NCBI GenBank assembly: GCA_035529375.1
Contig: DATKWU010000018.1
Span: 1 to 47,955 of the forward strand
Source of the DNA: Patescibacteria group bacterium
Lineage (GTDB): Bacteria > Patescibacteriota > Microgenomatia > PFEM01 > JAHIFH01
DNA length: 47,955 nt
Reading direction: 5' to 3'
The notes under the pieces were generated by a model, which saw nothing but the letters and a program-made list of their open reading frames with translations, was not told the DNA's origin and made no database searches. Made by a program: the position numbers and the translations under genes. Shown one piece after another: positions 35,274 to 41,917 of this stretch. Within the stretch, counting starts at the first letter, position 1, and every line of letters starts with the position of its first letter.

Positions 35274-35315
35274 TTGACAATGATTATTATAGATATTATA
35301 CTAAATTGACGTCAA
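35274..35315. promoter_or_regulatory. overlapping divergent promoters with TTGACGTCAA palindrome
   Basis: Plus strand: TTGACA (35274-35279), 17 nt, TATACT (35297-35302), for the gene at 35316. Minus strand: TTGACG (35310-35315), 18 nt, TATAAT (35286-35291), for the lgt-like gene. The two elements interleave so both cannot be bound at once. The perfect palindrome TTGACGTCAA (35306-35315) covers the minus -35 and ends at the plus start codon; it could be an operator. Confidence 0.6.
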
Positions 35316-35765
35316 ATGTTATCAACTACCCATTCACTGGCATCGGCTCTAATCGTCAGTCGAATTCCTTCTCCCTTCATCAGTTTTCCTCTCGTGATTA
35401 TCGCTCATTATATTATGGATGTCATTCCTCATTGGGATACCGGCAGTGGTTTAACTCACGGAACCAAAACCAAAAAGAAAGCCATCATTGATACCCTGAT
35501 TGACTTAGCCGTAGCCGCTATGGCTGTCTTCCTTATTTTCCAACTAGGAGAAAAGTTTTCAATTAAACTCTGGTCAGGCGTCATCTTAGGATTTTCGCCT
35601 GACTTAATTGAAGCCCCAGCCTTATTCCTAGATTATCGTCCTTTCCCGATTAAGCAACTAGAAGAATTCCATAATTCGTTCCACCGAAGACTAAAATTTC
35701 CTTACGGCTTAATTCCTCAATTATTCCTAATCGCGATTATTCTCTTAATCGTTTACTTCACTTAA
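35316..35765 (+). CDS. small membrane protein related to YdjM/metal-dependent hydrolase family
   Basis: 149 aa. Begins MLSTTHSLASALIVSRI; His and Asp residues at THSLAS, HYIMDVIPHWDTG and FHNSFHRRLKFPYG recall the YdjM/DUF457 membrane-bound metal-dependent hydrolases, which keep such residues in hydrophobic surroundings. Three or four transmembrane stretches. Substrate unknown; family call is moderate. The start is 13 nt after a consensus -10. The 3' end overlaps efp by 8 nt. Confidence 0.7.
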   Translation: MLSTTHSLASALIVSRIPSPFISFPLVIIAHYIMDVIPHWDTGSGLTHGTKTKKKAIIDTLIDLAVAAMAVFLIFQLGEKFSIKLWSGVILGFSPDLIEAPALFLDYRPFPIKQLEEFHNSFHRRLKFPYGLIPQLFLIAIILLIVYFT

Positions 35766-36318
35766 CCCTTTTAATATAAGTACCTGACCGGGTATCAACC
35801 TTAATCTTATCTCCCTTTTTAATAAATAAAGGAACTTGAATAATTAAACTATTGACTAAAGTCACTGGCTTGGTCGAAGCGGTGGTGGTATCACCCTTAA
35901 CTCCAGGAGGGGCACTAATCACTTCTAAAACAATGGAATTGGGCAATTCAACTGACAAAGGCTTGTCTTCATAAAAAATGGTTTTAACCTTACCCTCTTC
36001 AGCCAAATACTTCACTCTCTCTCCTAGAACTGATTTGTCGAGAGAAAATTGTTCAAAGTTCTGAGGATCCATGAAATAAAGATTGTTGCCATCCTGATAA
36101 AGAAACTCAAGAGTTTTAACCAAGGTTTCAATTGGCTCAACCTTAGCCCCGGAAATAAAGGTCTTTTCCGTAATCGCCCCTGTCCTTAAATTCCGGGCTT
36201 TAACTTTAATATTGGCGTTCCCCCGGCCTAGCTTAGTGTGTTTGTACTGGAGAACCTGGAAAGGAACCCCATCGAGTTTAAAAGTAGTTCCTGATCTTAA
36301 ATCATTAACAGAAATCAT
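35758..36318 (-). CDS. efp: elongation factor P
   Basis: 186 aa from the ATG at 36318 (MISVNDLRSGTTFKLDGVPF); the frame stays open upstream only because it reads through the tRNA-Leu gene. Three beta domains; the loop that is modified in many species reads HTKLGRGNAN, with Arg at the position of E. coli Lys34 and Leu in place of the usual Pro. The end RSGTYIKRV is typical. EF-P helps ribosomes through proline runs. The start codon is three bases after the 3' end of tRNA-Leu, so there is no Shine-Dalgarno outside the tRNA. Confidence 0.95.
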   Translation of the reverse strand: MISVNDLRSGTTFKLDGVPFQVLQYKHTKLGRGNANIKVKARNLRTGAITEKTFISGAKVEPIETLVKTLEFLYQDGNNLYFMDPQNFEQFSLDKSVLGERVKYLAEEGKVKTIFYEDKPLSVELPNSIVLEVISAPPGVKGDTTTASTKPVTLVNSLIIQVPLFIKKGDKIKVDTRSGTYIKRVK

Positions 36319-36321
36319 AAG

Positions 36322-36407
36322 TGCCGAGGGCGGGAGTCGAACCCGCACGGTGCTTTCACACCACTGGTTTTTGAAACCAGACTGTCTACCAATTCCAGCA
36401 CCTCGGC
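36322..36407 (-). tRNA. tRNA-Leu (anticodon CAA)
   Basis: An 86-nt class II tRNA. Acceptor GCCGAGG pairs with CCTCGGC, with discriminator A at 36322. The anticodon loop TTCAAAA is set in stem CTGGT/ACCAG and gives CAA, reading UUG. There is a long variable arm (about TGGTGTGAAAGCACC), and the T loop is GGTTCGACTCC. CCA is not encoded. The next three bases lead into the efp ATG. Confidence 0.95.
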
Positions 36408-36416
36408 GCAATTACT

Positions 36417-36445
36417 ATTTTATCAAAATAGGGATTAAATTTGAA
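36417..36445 (-). promoter_or_regulatory. tRNA-Leu/efp promoter
   Basis: Minus strand TTCAAA (36440-36445), 17 nt, TAAAAT (36417-36422), nine bases before the first tRNA base. It would drive a tRNA-Leu-efp transcript. Confidence 0.5.
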
Positions 36446-36446
36446 G

Positions 36447-36782
36447 CTATCTCTTTCTCTCGGCTAATTTCTTTTCTAGTAAGTTCTTGTTTACCCTAAA
36501 AGTCCAAACTAAATATTGATCATCGCCACATCTCAATAACAAAGTCTCGCCTTCATCATTGATAACCTCCGCTTTCATTGATACTCTTAAACCCTTCTCA
36601 CAAACCTCATCTGCTCCCTGCTCCTCAATCGTCAAGTGTTCTTTTGGGACTCAAGGAAGAGCTGGCTCGCCAAGACCCACTACTACTACTGGAACCAAAA
36701 CATTACCAAACCTCAAAGAATTTAAAGAAGTAACCTCACAAGGGATTTCTAAAGATTGACCTCTTTCTCTAGGATTACCCAT
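36447..36782 (-). pseudogene. small gene interrupted by an in-frame TGA
   Basis: A 110-residue reading frame, unrecognised, has a clear Shine-Dalgarno (AGAGGTGA) before the ATG at 36782 and runs 43 codons (MGNPRERGQSLEIPCEV...) to a TGA at 36651-36653, then continues in the same frame for 67 codons (VPKEHLTIEEQ...GDDQYLVWTFRVNKNLLEKK) to a TAG. The two halves share composition and there is no SD for the second half, whose only start is a TTG at 36635. The TGA could come from CGA (Arg) by one transition. Alternatives are readthrough or two separate peptides. It lies 30 nt after dnaB, before tRNA-Leu. Confidence 0.55.
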
Positions 36783-36812
36783 AATTATCACCTCTTTTCT
36801 GAATTAAATTAA

Positions 36813-38135
36813 CTATTCCTCTTCTCTCTTAGTTTCCATCCCATAGAACCTGATTCTTTCACCTCGGAAACGAAGTTTCATTCGACGTAAAGGCCCATTA
36901 CGATGTTTGGCGACTTCCAATTCAATACTCTCGACATCTTCATCATCTTCCCGCCAAATAAACATCACCACATCCGCATCCTGCTCAATGGCGCCCGATT
37001 CTCTCAAATCAGCTAATTGCGGCCGTGGACTACCTCGTTGTTCAACCGCTCTTGATAACTGAGAAACTGCTAAAACCGGTACTTTTAATTCCCTAGCCAA
37101 ATTTTTTAAACCTTGAGAAATTTCCGAAACTTCTTGGACTCGGCTCTCCCGCCGACTCGAACTCCTCATTAACTGAAGATAATCAACAACAATTAATTCC
37201 AAACCATGTTCGGCCATCAATCGCCTCGCCTTAGTTCTCATCTCCAAAACCGATAAAGCTGGCGTGTCATCAATATAAAGGGGGGCTTCAGCCAAAACTC
37301 CCATCGCCTCTGATAATTTTGTAAAATCTTCTTCATCTAAGCGTCCTGTTTTCATTCGCCAAGCATCAATATCCGCCTGAACTACCAAAGCCCGATCAAC
37401 CAATTCTTCACTACTCATCTCTAAAGAGAAAAAACCGATTGTTAACTTCTCTTTAACGCTAACATTCTGGGCAATATTTAAAGCCAAAGCGGTTTTACCA
37501 ATGCCTGGCCTGGCAGCCAGAATAATCAAGTTAGAAGGCTGTAAACCAGCCAAAGTGTTATCAATATCTTTAAAACCAGTTGGCACCCCTCTCAAACCCC
37601 CAGCTCTTTTATGAAGCTCATCCAAACGATCAAAAGATTCAGCCAAGGCTTCCTTAATCGGTTGGAAAACTTGACGCAGATGTTTTTGGGACAAGGCAAA
37701 AATTAACTGTTCGGCTGTATCCAAAACAGCCGTCGCTTCTTGGCCCTCATCAAAAGCTGATTCTGTCACCTTTGAAGCGGCGGAGATTAATTCTCTTTTA
37801 GTGAAATCATCTTTAACCATCCGTCCATATTGTTCAATGTGGGCGGCGGTTGGCACGGCATTAACCAAACTAGTCAGGTAAGCTGAACCACCTATTTTTT
37901 CCAAATTCTTATCTTTTTTTAAACGTTCTTTAAGAGTGACAATGTCAATTGGCTCTCTCAACTCATATAAGTGAAGAACTGCTTCGTAAATCAAGCCATT
38001 AGCTTTTTTGTAAAAATGTTCGGGGCGCAAAAACTCAGCCACTGTGACAATCGCATCTTTATCAATCAAAATAGAGCCTAAAATACAGGCTTCAGCTTCT
38101 TCACTGTGAGGTGGAATACGGATCTCTTCAGCCAT
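36813..38135 (-). CDS. dnaB: replicative DNA helicase DnaB
   Basis: 440 aa hexameric 5'-3' helicase of the replication fork. N-terminal domain with IPPHSEEAEACILGSILID (residues 6-24), then RecA-like domain with Walker A ARPGIGKTALALNIA, Walker B LIVVDYLQLM and the family motifs SQLSRAVEQR, DLRESGAIEQDADVVMF. No intein. Length is normal. It follows the MBL gene by 16 nt. Confidence 0.97.
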   Translation of the reverse strand: MAEEIRIPPHSEEAEACILGSILIDKDAIVTVAEFLRPEHFYKKANGLIYEAVLHLYELREPIDIVTLKERLKKDKNLEKIGGSAYLTSLVNAVPTAAHIEQYGRMVKDDFTKRELISAASKVTESAFDEGQEATAVLDTAEQLIFALSQKHLRQVFQPIKEALAESFDRLDELHKRAGGLRGVPTGFKDIDNTLAGLQPSNLIILAARPGIGKTALALNIAQNVSVKEKLTIGFFSLEMSSEELVDRALVVQADIDAWRMKTGRLDEEDFTKLSEAMGVLAEAPLYIDDTPALSVLEMRTKARRLMAEHGLELIVVDYLQLMRSSSRRESRVQEVSEISQGLKNLARELKVPVLAVSQLSRAVEQRGSPRPQLADLRESGAIEQDADVVMFIWREDDEDVESIELEVAKHRNGPLRRMKLRFRGERIRFYGMETKREEE

Positions 38136-38151
38136 AATAACTAATAGTCGT

Positions 38152-38814
38152 TTAAGATTTTCTCTTTAAAACCACTATTTCTCTTTCTGGAAGCAGTTTA
38201 TCTTTAGAAACAATTAATCTGTCCTTAGTTTTGTTTCCCTCTTCACCAATCGCTTTAAGAAAGTCGTTAACCGTAATCTTAACACCAAAATCTTTTTTCA
38301 TCCCTGGTGCAAGATAGTGCATCGGAATAATAATCTGGGGCTCGATTTGACTAATAACCTCAATCGCTTCATTATCATCGATAGTGAAAGTCCCACCAAC
38401 CGGAATAAACAAAATATCAACGCCATTAAGTTGTTCTAATTGGGCTTCATTTAATTTCTGGCCCAAATCACCTAGATGGGCTAAACGTAAACCATCAAGA
38501 CTAATTAAATAAATTGTATTCTCGCCTCTTTTTCTTCCACTAGACTTGTTATGATAACTGGCAATACCAAAGATAGACACATCACCAACCTCGTATTCTC
38601 CTGGCCCATCAACAATAAAAGGATCTTCTCTTTTAGTCGTTCCCTTAATCGCCGTGATATTATTATGATCATGATGCTGATGGGAAACAGTAATAATATC
38701 TGCGGTCACTCGAGGTATTTTAAAACCAACCTCATCTCCATAGGGATCAGTGACAACAATGTTCTTTTTACCTTTAATCCGGAAGGATGAATGACCCAGA
38801 TAAGTAATTTCCAT
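38152..38814 (-). CDS. metallo-beta-lactamase-fold hydrolase
   Basis: 220 aa from the ATG at 38814 (MEITYLGHSSFRI); an earlier GTG at 38832 lies inside the promoter. Metal motif SHQHHDHNN (HxHxDH), downstream GDLGQ and HYLAPG provide further ligands. UlaG/UPF0173-like members hydrolyse phosphodiesters, lactones or similar bonds; substrate unknown. The -10 TAGATT ends eight bases before the start. Upstream of dnaB in the same direction. Confidence 0.85.
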   Translation of the reverse strand: MEITYLGHSSFRIKGKKNIVVTDPYGDEVGFKIPRVTADIITVSHQHHDHNNITAIKGTTKREDPFIVDGPGEYEVGDVSIFGIASYHNKSSGRKRGENTIYLISLDGLRLAHLGDLGQKLNEAQLEQLNGVDILFIPVGGTFTIDDNEAIEVISQIEPQIIIPMHYLAPGMKKDFGVKITVNDFLKAIGEEGNKTKDRLIVSKDKLLPEREIVVLKRKS

Positions 38815-38822
38815 CAAGAAAA

Positions 38823-38873
38823 AATCTAACACAAAACTAGTGCCTTGACAAGGGGATAATTTTGGTCTATAGT
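38823..38873. promoter_or_regulatory. divergent promoters sharing a palindromic -35
   Basis: The palindrome CCTTGACAAGG carries both -35 boxes: plus TTGACA (38845-38850) with 17 nt to TATAGT (38868-38873), minus TTGTCA (38846-38851) with 17 nt to TAGATT (38823-38828). The boxes overlap by five bases, so the MBL gene and the gene at 38894 should be in competition for polymerase. Confidence 0.65.
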
Positions 38874-38893
38874 CACTTTATCTGCCACTTTAA

Positions 38894-39322
38894 ATGAGAA
38901 AAGAAGTCCTCATTGCAATTATTATCGGTTTTGGTTTGGGTTTAATTATTACCTTTGGCATCTGGACGGCAAACAAAGCCCTTAAAGAAACGGCACCAAC
39001 AACAACCGCACCAGCTGAAGAAGAAGTTGAAATTAAACCAACGCCAACTCCAACTCTAGAGTTAACCATTATTTCTCCTAAAAATAATACTATCAGTGAC
39101 CAGGAGTTAATTGAAGTTTCTGGACAAACAATTCCTCAAGCCATTGTCGCTATCACTTATCCTGAAGGAGAAAAATTACTAGAAGCTGATGAAGATGGTA
39201 GTTTTTCCACCGAAATTTCTCTTAGTGGTGGTGATAATCAAATTAAAATCTCTGCTTTTAATGATGAAGGTGACGAGGCGACTGAAAGTTTAACTGTCGT
39301 CTATTCAACCGCGGAAATATAA
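38894..39322 (+). CDS. membrane-anchored protein with Ig-like domain
   Basis: 142 aa. N-terminal transmembrane helix (residues 5-26, LIAIIIGFGLGLIITFGIW), a Thr/Pro/Glu-rich linker (TAPTTTAPAEEEVEIKPTPTPT), then a beta-sandwich of about 80 residues (LTIISPKNNTISDQELIEVSG, KISAFNDEGDEATESLTVVY) like bacterial Ig-like folds that follow 'P..N...' patterns. Probably an extracytoplasmic surface or scaffold protein. Driven by the shared-palindrome promoter. No catalytic residues seen. Confidence 0.75.
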   Translation: MRKEVLIAIIIGFGLGLIITFGIWTANKALKETAPTTTAPAEEEVEIKPTPTPTLELTIISPKNNTISDQELIEVSGQTIPQAIVAITYPEGEKLLEADEDGSFSTEISLSGGDNQIKISAFNDEGDEATESLTVVYSTAEI

Positions 39323-39340
39323 AGTATATAATAAAATATA

Positions 39341-40024
39341 ATGAAAAAACCCATTTTACTTTTATCAATCTTTCTATCTTTTAGTCTTTTTTCAGTTGGG
39401 GCTTTGGCTCAAGAAGATGAAGATGCTCTTTCTTCCCCAATTCCCTCACCTGATGATGAAAGAATCAAAGAACAAGTTCAAGAAAGAATTGAAAATGTTC
39501 TTCAAGCGGCTGATGAAGAGAAAAAAGGCGCTTTGGTTGGTACTTTAAAATCAATCGCCAATTCAACCCTAACCATAGAAATAGAATCAGGTGACGCCCA
39601 AGTTAAAATCGATGATGAAACTGTTATCATTAATCCAGATAGAGACGAAATCGAATTAGAAGATCTCTCAGTCGGTAGTAAAATAATTGCCCTGGGTTAC
39701 ACTGAAAGTCAAACAACTCTTAATAGCAAAAGAATTATTGTTATCGAAGAATTCCAAACACCAGAAACCGAAGTCGTTTTCGGTGTGGTTACCGATATCT
39801 CTCAAGAAGAAAAAGTTCTGACCATCAAACATCCTAAAAATGAAAATATTTATATGATTGAAATTGGCAGTCAGACAACAATCACTAAGAAAATTGATGA
39901 AGAAATCGAAAAAATTAGCTTCAGCGATATCGAAGAAGATGACCGTTTGGTAGTGGTGGGTATCCCTGGAGAAAATGGCGAAAAGATGGTTACGGCTGAT
40001 TTGATTCGGGTTGTCACCAATTAA
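39341..40024 (+). CDS. secreted protein with repeated beta domains (DUF5666-like)
   Basis: 227 aa. Signal peptide MKKPILLLSIFLSFSLFSV with likely cleavage after ALA (residue about 23). The mature part has a helical segment (DDERIKEQVQERIENVLQ) and two similar OB-like beta units (about 60-135 and 145-225): GTLKSIANSTLTIEIESG and VFGVVTDISQEEKVLTIKHPKN, like DUF5666 repeats. Function unknown; likely an envelope protein. It follows the Ig-like gene by 18 nt, so a shared transcript is likely. Confidence 0.75.
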   Translation: MKKPILLLSIFLSFSLFSVGALAQEDEDALSSPIPSPDDERIKEQVQERIENVLQAADEEKKGALVGTLKSIANSTLTIEIESGDAQVKIDDETVIINPDRDEIELEDLSVGSKIIALGYTESQTTLNSKRIIVIEEFQTPETEVVFGVVTDISQEEKVLTIKHPKNENIYMIEIGSQTTITKKIDEEIEKISFSDIEEDDRLVVVGIPGENGEKMVTADLIRVVTN

Positions 40025-40062
40025 ACTCCTTCAGAAACCTCAACCCCCGAAGAAAAATAAAC

Positions 40063-40091
40063 TTGACAAATAAATCCCTAAATAATAAAAT
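40063..40091 (+). promoter_or_regulatory. consensus promoter of the histidine attenuator/tRNA-His transcript
   Basis: TTGACA (40063-40068), exactly 17 nt, then TAAAAT (40086-40091). The expected start is about 40098-40101, at or just before the ATG at 40101 that opens the leader peptide. Confidence 0.8.
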
Positions 40092-40100
40092 ATGTCCGAG

Positions 40101-40145
40101 ATGACATCTTTATCTCTTCACCATCATTGCCAAAACCGCGAATAA
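40101..40145 (+). CDS. histidine leader peptide (HHH)
   Basis: A 14-codon ORF reading MTSLSLHHHCQNRE and ending in TAA, with consecutive CAC CAT CAT codons. An in-frame ATG three codons earlier (40092) lies directly after the -10 and is probably not transcribed. No Shine-Dalgarno is present, in line with a leaderless message starting near 40101. Its likely role is to sense His-tRNA charging by ribosome position; the peptide itself need not be functional. Confidence 0.75.
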   Translation: MTSLSLHHHCQNRE

Positions 40146-40212
40146 TCGTTGGTTGGTTTTGTAATGGAAGAGAAAAGATGATTTAATTAATTAAAGTAAA
40201 GAAAAATAAACG

Positions 40213-40236
40213 AAACCAGCTAACGGCTGGTTTTTT
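40213..40236 (+). terminator. attenuator terminator abutting tRNA-His
   Basis: AAACCAGC (40213-40220) pairs with GCTGGTTT (40226-40233) around a TAACG loop, with a six-T run at 40231-40236. The tRNA begins at the next base, so any functioning terminator here must be conditional for the tRNA to be made from the upstream promoter. Confidence 0.8.
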
Positions 40237-40309
40237 GGTGGCTGTAGCTCAAGGGTAGAGCGACTGTTTGTGGAACAGTAGGTTGCGGGTTCGAATCCCG
40301 TCAGTCACC
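40237..40309 (+). tRNA. tRNA-His (anticodon GTG)
   Basis: 73 nt. Acceptor GTGGCTG (40238-40244) pairs with CAGTCAC (40302-40308) with one G-U; the extra G(-1) at 40237 faces C73 at 40309, the histidine identity pair. Anticodon loop TTGTGGA gives GTG, T loop GGTTCGAATCC. CCA is not encoded. It follows the attenuator terminator directly and precedes hisS by 42 nt. Confidence 0.96.
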
Positions 40310-40313
40310 CAAA

Positions 40314-40342
40314 TTGTCAGTCATTATTAAAAATGTTATGAT
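40314..40342 (+). promoter_or_regulatory. secondary hisS promoter
   Basis: TTGTCA (40314-40319), 17 nt, TATGAT (40337-40342), nine bases before the hisS ATG at 40352. It would give a nearly leaderless hisS mRNA independent of the attenuated transcript. Confidence 0.6.
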
Positions 40343-40351
40343 CAAATAAAG

Positions 40352-41602
40352 ATGGCTAAAAATAAAACTCAAACCTTAAAAGGCTTTCGGGATTTTTTAC
40401 CGAAAGAGATGGTTATTCGCCAAAAAGTCATTGACACCCTAAGAGAGGTGTTTGAGTCTTATGGTTACGAACCTCTGGAAACACCCTCATTAGAATATGC
40501 GGAAACCCTTCTAGGCAAATATGGCGAAGAAGCCGATAAACTTATTTATACCTTTAAAGACCAAGGCAAACGTGATATTGGCCTTATTTATGATTTAACT
40601 GTCCCCGCTTCAAAAATCCTGGCTCTCTACTCTCAAGAAATTGGTCTGCCTTTTAAACGCTATCAAATCCAAAGGATTTGGCGGGCCGAAAAGCCTCAAA
40701 AAGGCAGATACCGCGAAGTCCTTCAGTGTGATATTGACTCCTTTGGTCTGACTTCTCCCCTAGCCGACGCCGAGATTATTGCCATTATTTATAAATGTCT
40801 AAAAAAACTAAATTTCAAAAAATTTATTATCAAAATTAACAGTCGCCAGGTTCTCTTAAAATTGATGTCAGACTTAAAGATAAAAACAGAGAGTAGACAA
40901 TTATCCCTCTTAAGAACGATTGATAAATTAGAAAAAATAGGGATAATTAAAACCAAAAAAGAACTTAAAGAAAAAGGTCTTTCCGATCAAGAATCAGAAA
41001 AACTTCTTGCTTTGATTAAATCAGCTAAACCGGATAAAAACCTTCAGCAACTCTTTGATTATCTAAAACAACTAAAAGTTGATGAAAAATTTTATCAATT
41101 TGATCCCACTCTGGTGAGAGGACTTGATTATTATACTGGTCCTGTTTTTGAAACTATTGTTGAAGAACCAAAAATAGGCTCAATTACTGGTGGTGGTCGC
41201 TATGACAAACTTATTTCTAATCTTGGTGGACCTGACATTCCTGCCACCGGCACCACCATTGGTCTGGATCGTATCTGTGATGTCATTAAAGAAAAAAACC
41301 TTATGCCTGAACTTACTTCTACATCTACCAAAGTCCTGGTAACCGTCTTTAATTCTGAATCATTAAAGAATTCAACTGAATTAGCCAATAAATTAAGACA
41401 GGCCAAGATTAAAACCGAACTCTATCTTGATCCGGAAACAAAACTAGATAAGCAGCTTAAATACGCTGATAGAAAAGGCATCCCTTATGTGATTATTCTT
41501 GGTCCCGAAGAAATCAAGAAAAAAATATTCACCCTTCGGGATATGAAAGCTAAATCTCAAGAAGAAGTAAATTTGAAACAGCTTCTAGATAAATTAAGCT
41601 AA
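40352..41602 (+). CDS. hisS: histidyl-tRNA synthetase
   Basis: 416 aa class II synthetase that charges tRNA-His. Motif 1 region (LKGFRDFLPKEMVIRQKVIDTLREVFESYGYEP), motif 2 with RPEKPQKGRYREFxQ-type sequence RAEKPQKGRYREVLQCDID, His motif LVRGLDYYTGPVFE and motif 3 TTIGLDRICDVI, then an anticodon-binding domain (about residues 325-415). The short upstream gap to tRNA-His places both behind the His attenuator, with a second promoter just before the gene. Confidence 0.96.
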   Translation: MAKNKTQTLKGFRDFLPKEMVIRQKVIDTLREVFESYGYEPLETPSLEYAETLLGKYGEEADKLIYTFKDQGKRDIGLIYDLTVPASKILALYSQEIGLPFKRYQIQRIWRAEKPQKGRYREVLQCDIDSFGLTSPLADAEIIAIIYKCLKKLNFKKFIIKINSRQVLLKLMSDLKIKTESRQLSLLRTIDKLEKIGIIKTKKELKEKGLSDQESEKLLALIKSAKPDKNLQQLFDYLKQLKVDEKFYQFDPTLVRGLDYYTGPVFETIVEEPKIGSITGGGRYDKLISNLGGPDIPATGTTIGLDRICDVIKEKNLMPELTSTSTKVLVTVFNSESLKNSTELANKLRQAKIKTELYLDPETKLDKQLKYADRKGIPYVIILGPEEIKKKIFTLRDMKAKSQEEVNLKQLLDKLS

Positions 41603-41605
41603 ATT

Positions 41606-41614
41606 TGTTAAAAT
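41606..41614 (+). promoter_or_regulatory. extended -10 for rpmE
   Basis: TGTTAAAAT (TG-n-TAAAAT, hexamer 41609-41614) ends six bases before the rpmE ATG, again predicting a leaderless mRNA. No strong -35 is seen. Confidence 0.45.
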
Positions 41615-41620
41615 TCCCTT

Positions 41621-41911
41621 ATGAAATCAAATCATCCTAAATGGTATCCAGAGGCAAAAGTGACTTGTACCTGCGGTCACACTTTTACGACCGGCTCAAC
41701 CAAACCGGAAATTCGGGTGGAAATTTGTTCAGCTTGTCATCCCTTTTTTACGGGTGAAATGAGATATATTGATACTCAAGGACGAGTCGAAAAATTTCAA
41801 GCTAAACAAAAAGCCGCCCAAACTCAAGATTGGAAGAAGAAAAAGAAGACCCAAGAAGAAAAAGAGGAACGCCCCAAAACCCTAAAAGAAATGCTCCAAA
41901 AGAAAGGCTAA
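41621..41911 (+). CDS. rpmE: 50S ribosomal protein L31
   Basis: 96 aa. [45 protein letters not shown] is the L31 pattern, with zinc ligands CxC and CxxC, i.e. the zinc-containing form. The lysine/glutamate-rich tail of about 40 residues is longer than in the average L31. prfA follows after 6 nt, an order seen in many bacteria. Confidence 0.94.
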   Translation: MKSNHPKWYPEAKVTCTCGHTFTTGSTKPEIRVEICSACHPFFTGEMRYIDTQGRVEKFQAKQKAAQTQDWKKKKKTQEEKEERPKTLKEMLQKKG

Positions 41912-41917
41912 ATTCTG

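Larger units (their letters stand above)
40092..40236 (+). promoter_or_regulatory. predicted His-codon ribosome-mediated attenuator
   Basis: This is a 145-nt leader between a promoter and tRNA-His. Segment 1, overlapping the His codons and the codons after them (40125-40137), pairs with segment 2 (40155-40166). An outer 14-bp stem pairs 40105-40119 with 40167-40180. Segment 2 can instead pair over 10 bp with the terminator's 5' arm: 40152-40161 with 40211-40220, including two G-U pairs. Otherwise that arm (40213-40220) pairs with 40226-40233 and forms the terminator. A ribosome stalled at the His codons would cover segment 1, free segment 2 to block the terminator, and allow transcription of tRNA-His and hisS. 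The pairings are read from the sequence; the mechanism is inferred from the known his and pheST attenuators. Confidence 0.78.

Noticed and set aside
36651-36653. UGA recoded as glycine (as in Gracilibacteria/SR1)
   Set aside because: TGA ends several intact genes with tight ATGA overlaps (nusB, acpP, LCP/antiporter pair, pilins), so the standard bacterial code is in use.
40130-40145. Possible T-box (ACCGCG) before tRNA-His/hisS
   Set aside because: Only ACCGCG matches; the rest of the T-box consensus (a GGGTGG-type run) and a specifier stem are missing, while a clean leader peptide with three His codons and attenuator pairings explains the region better.
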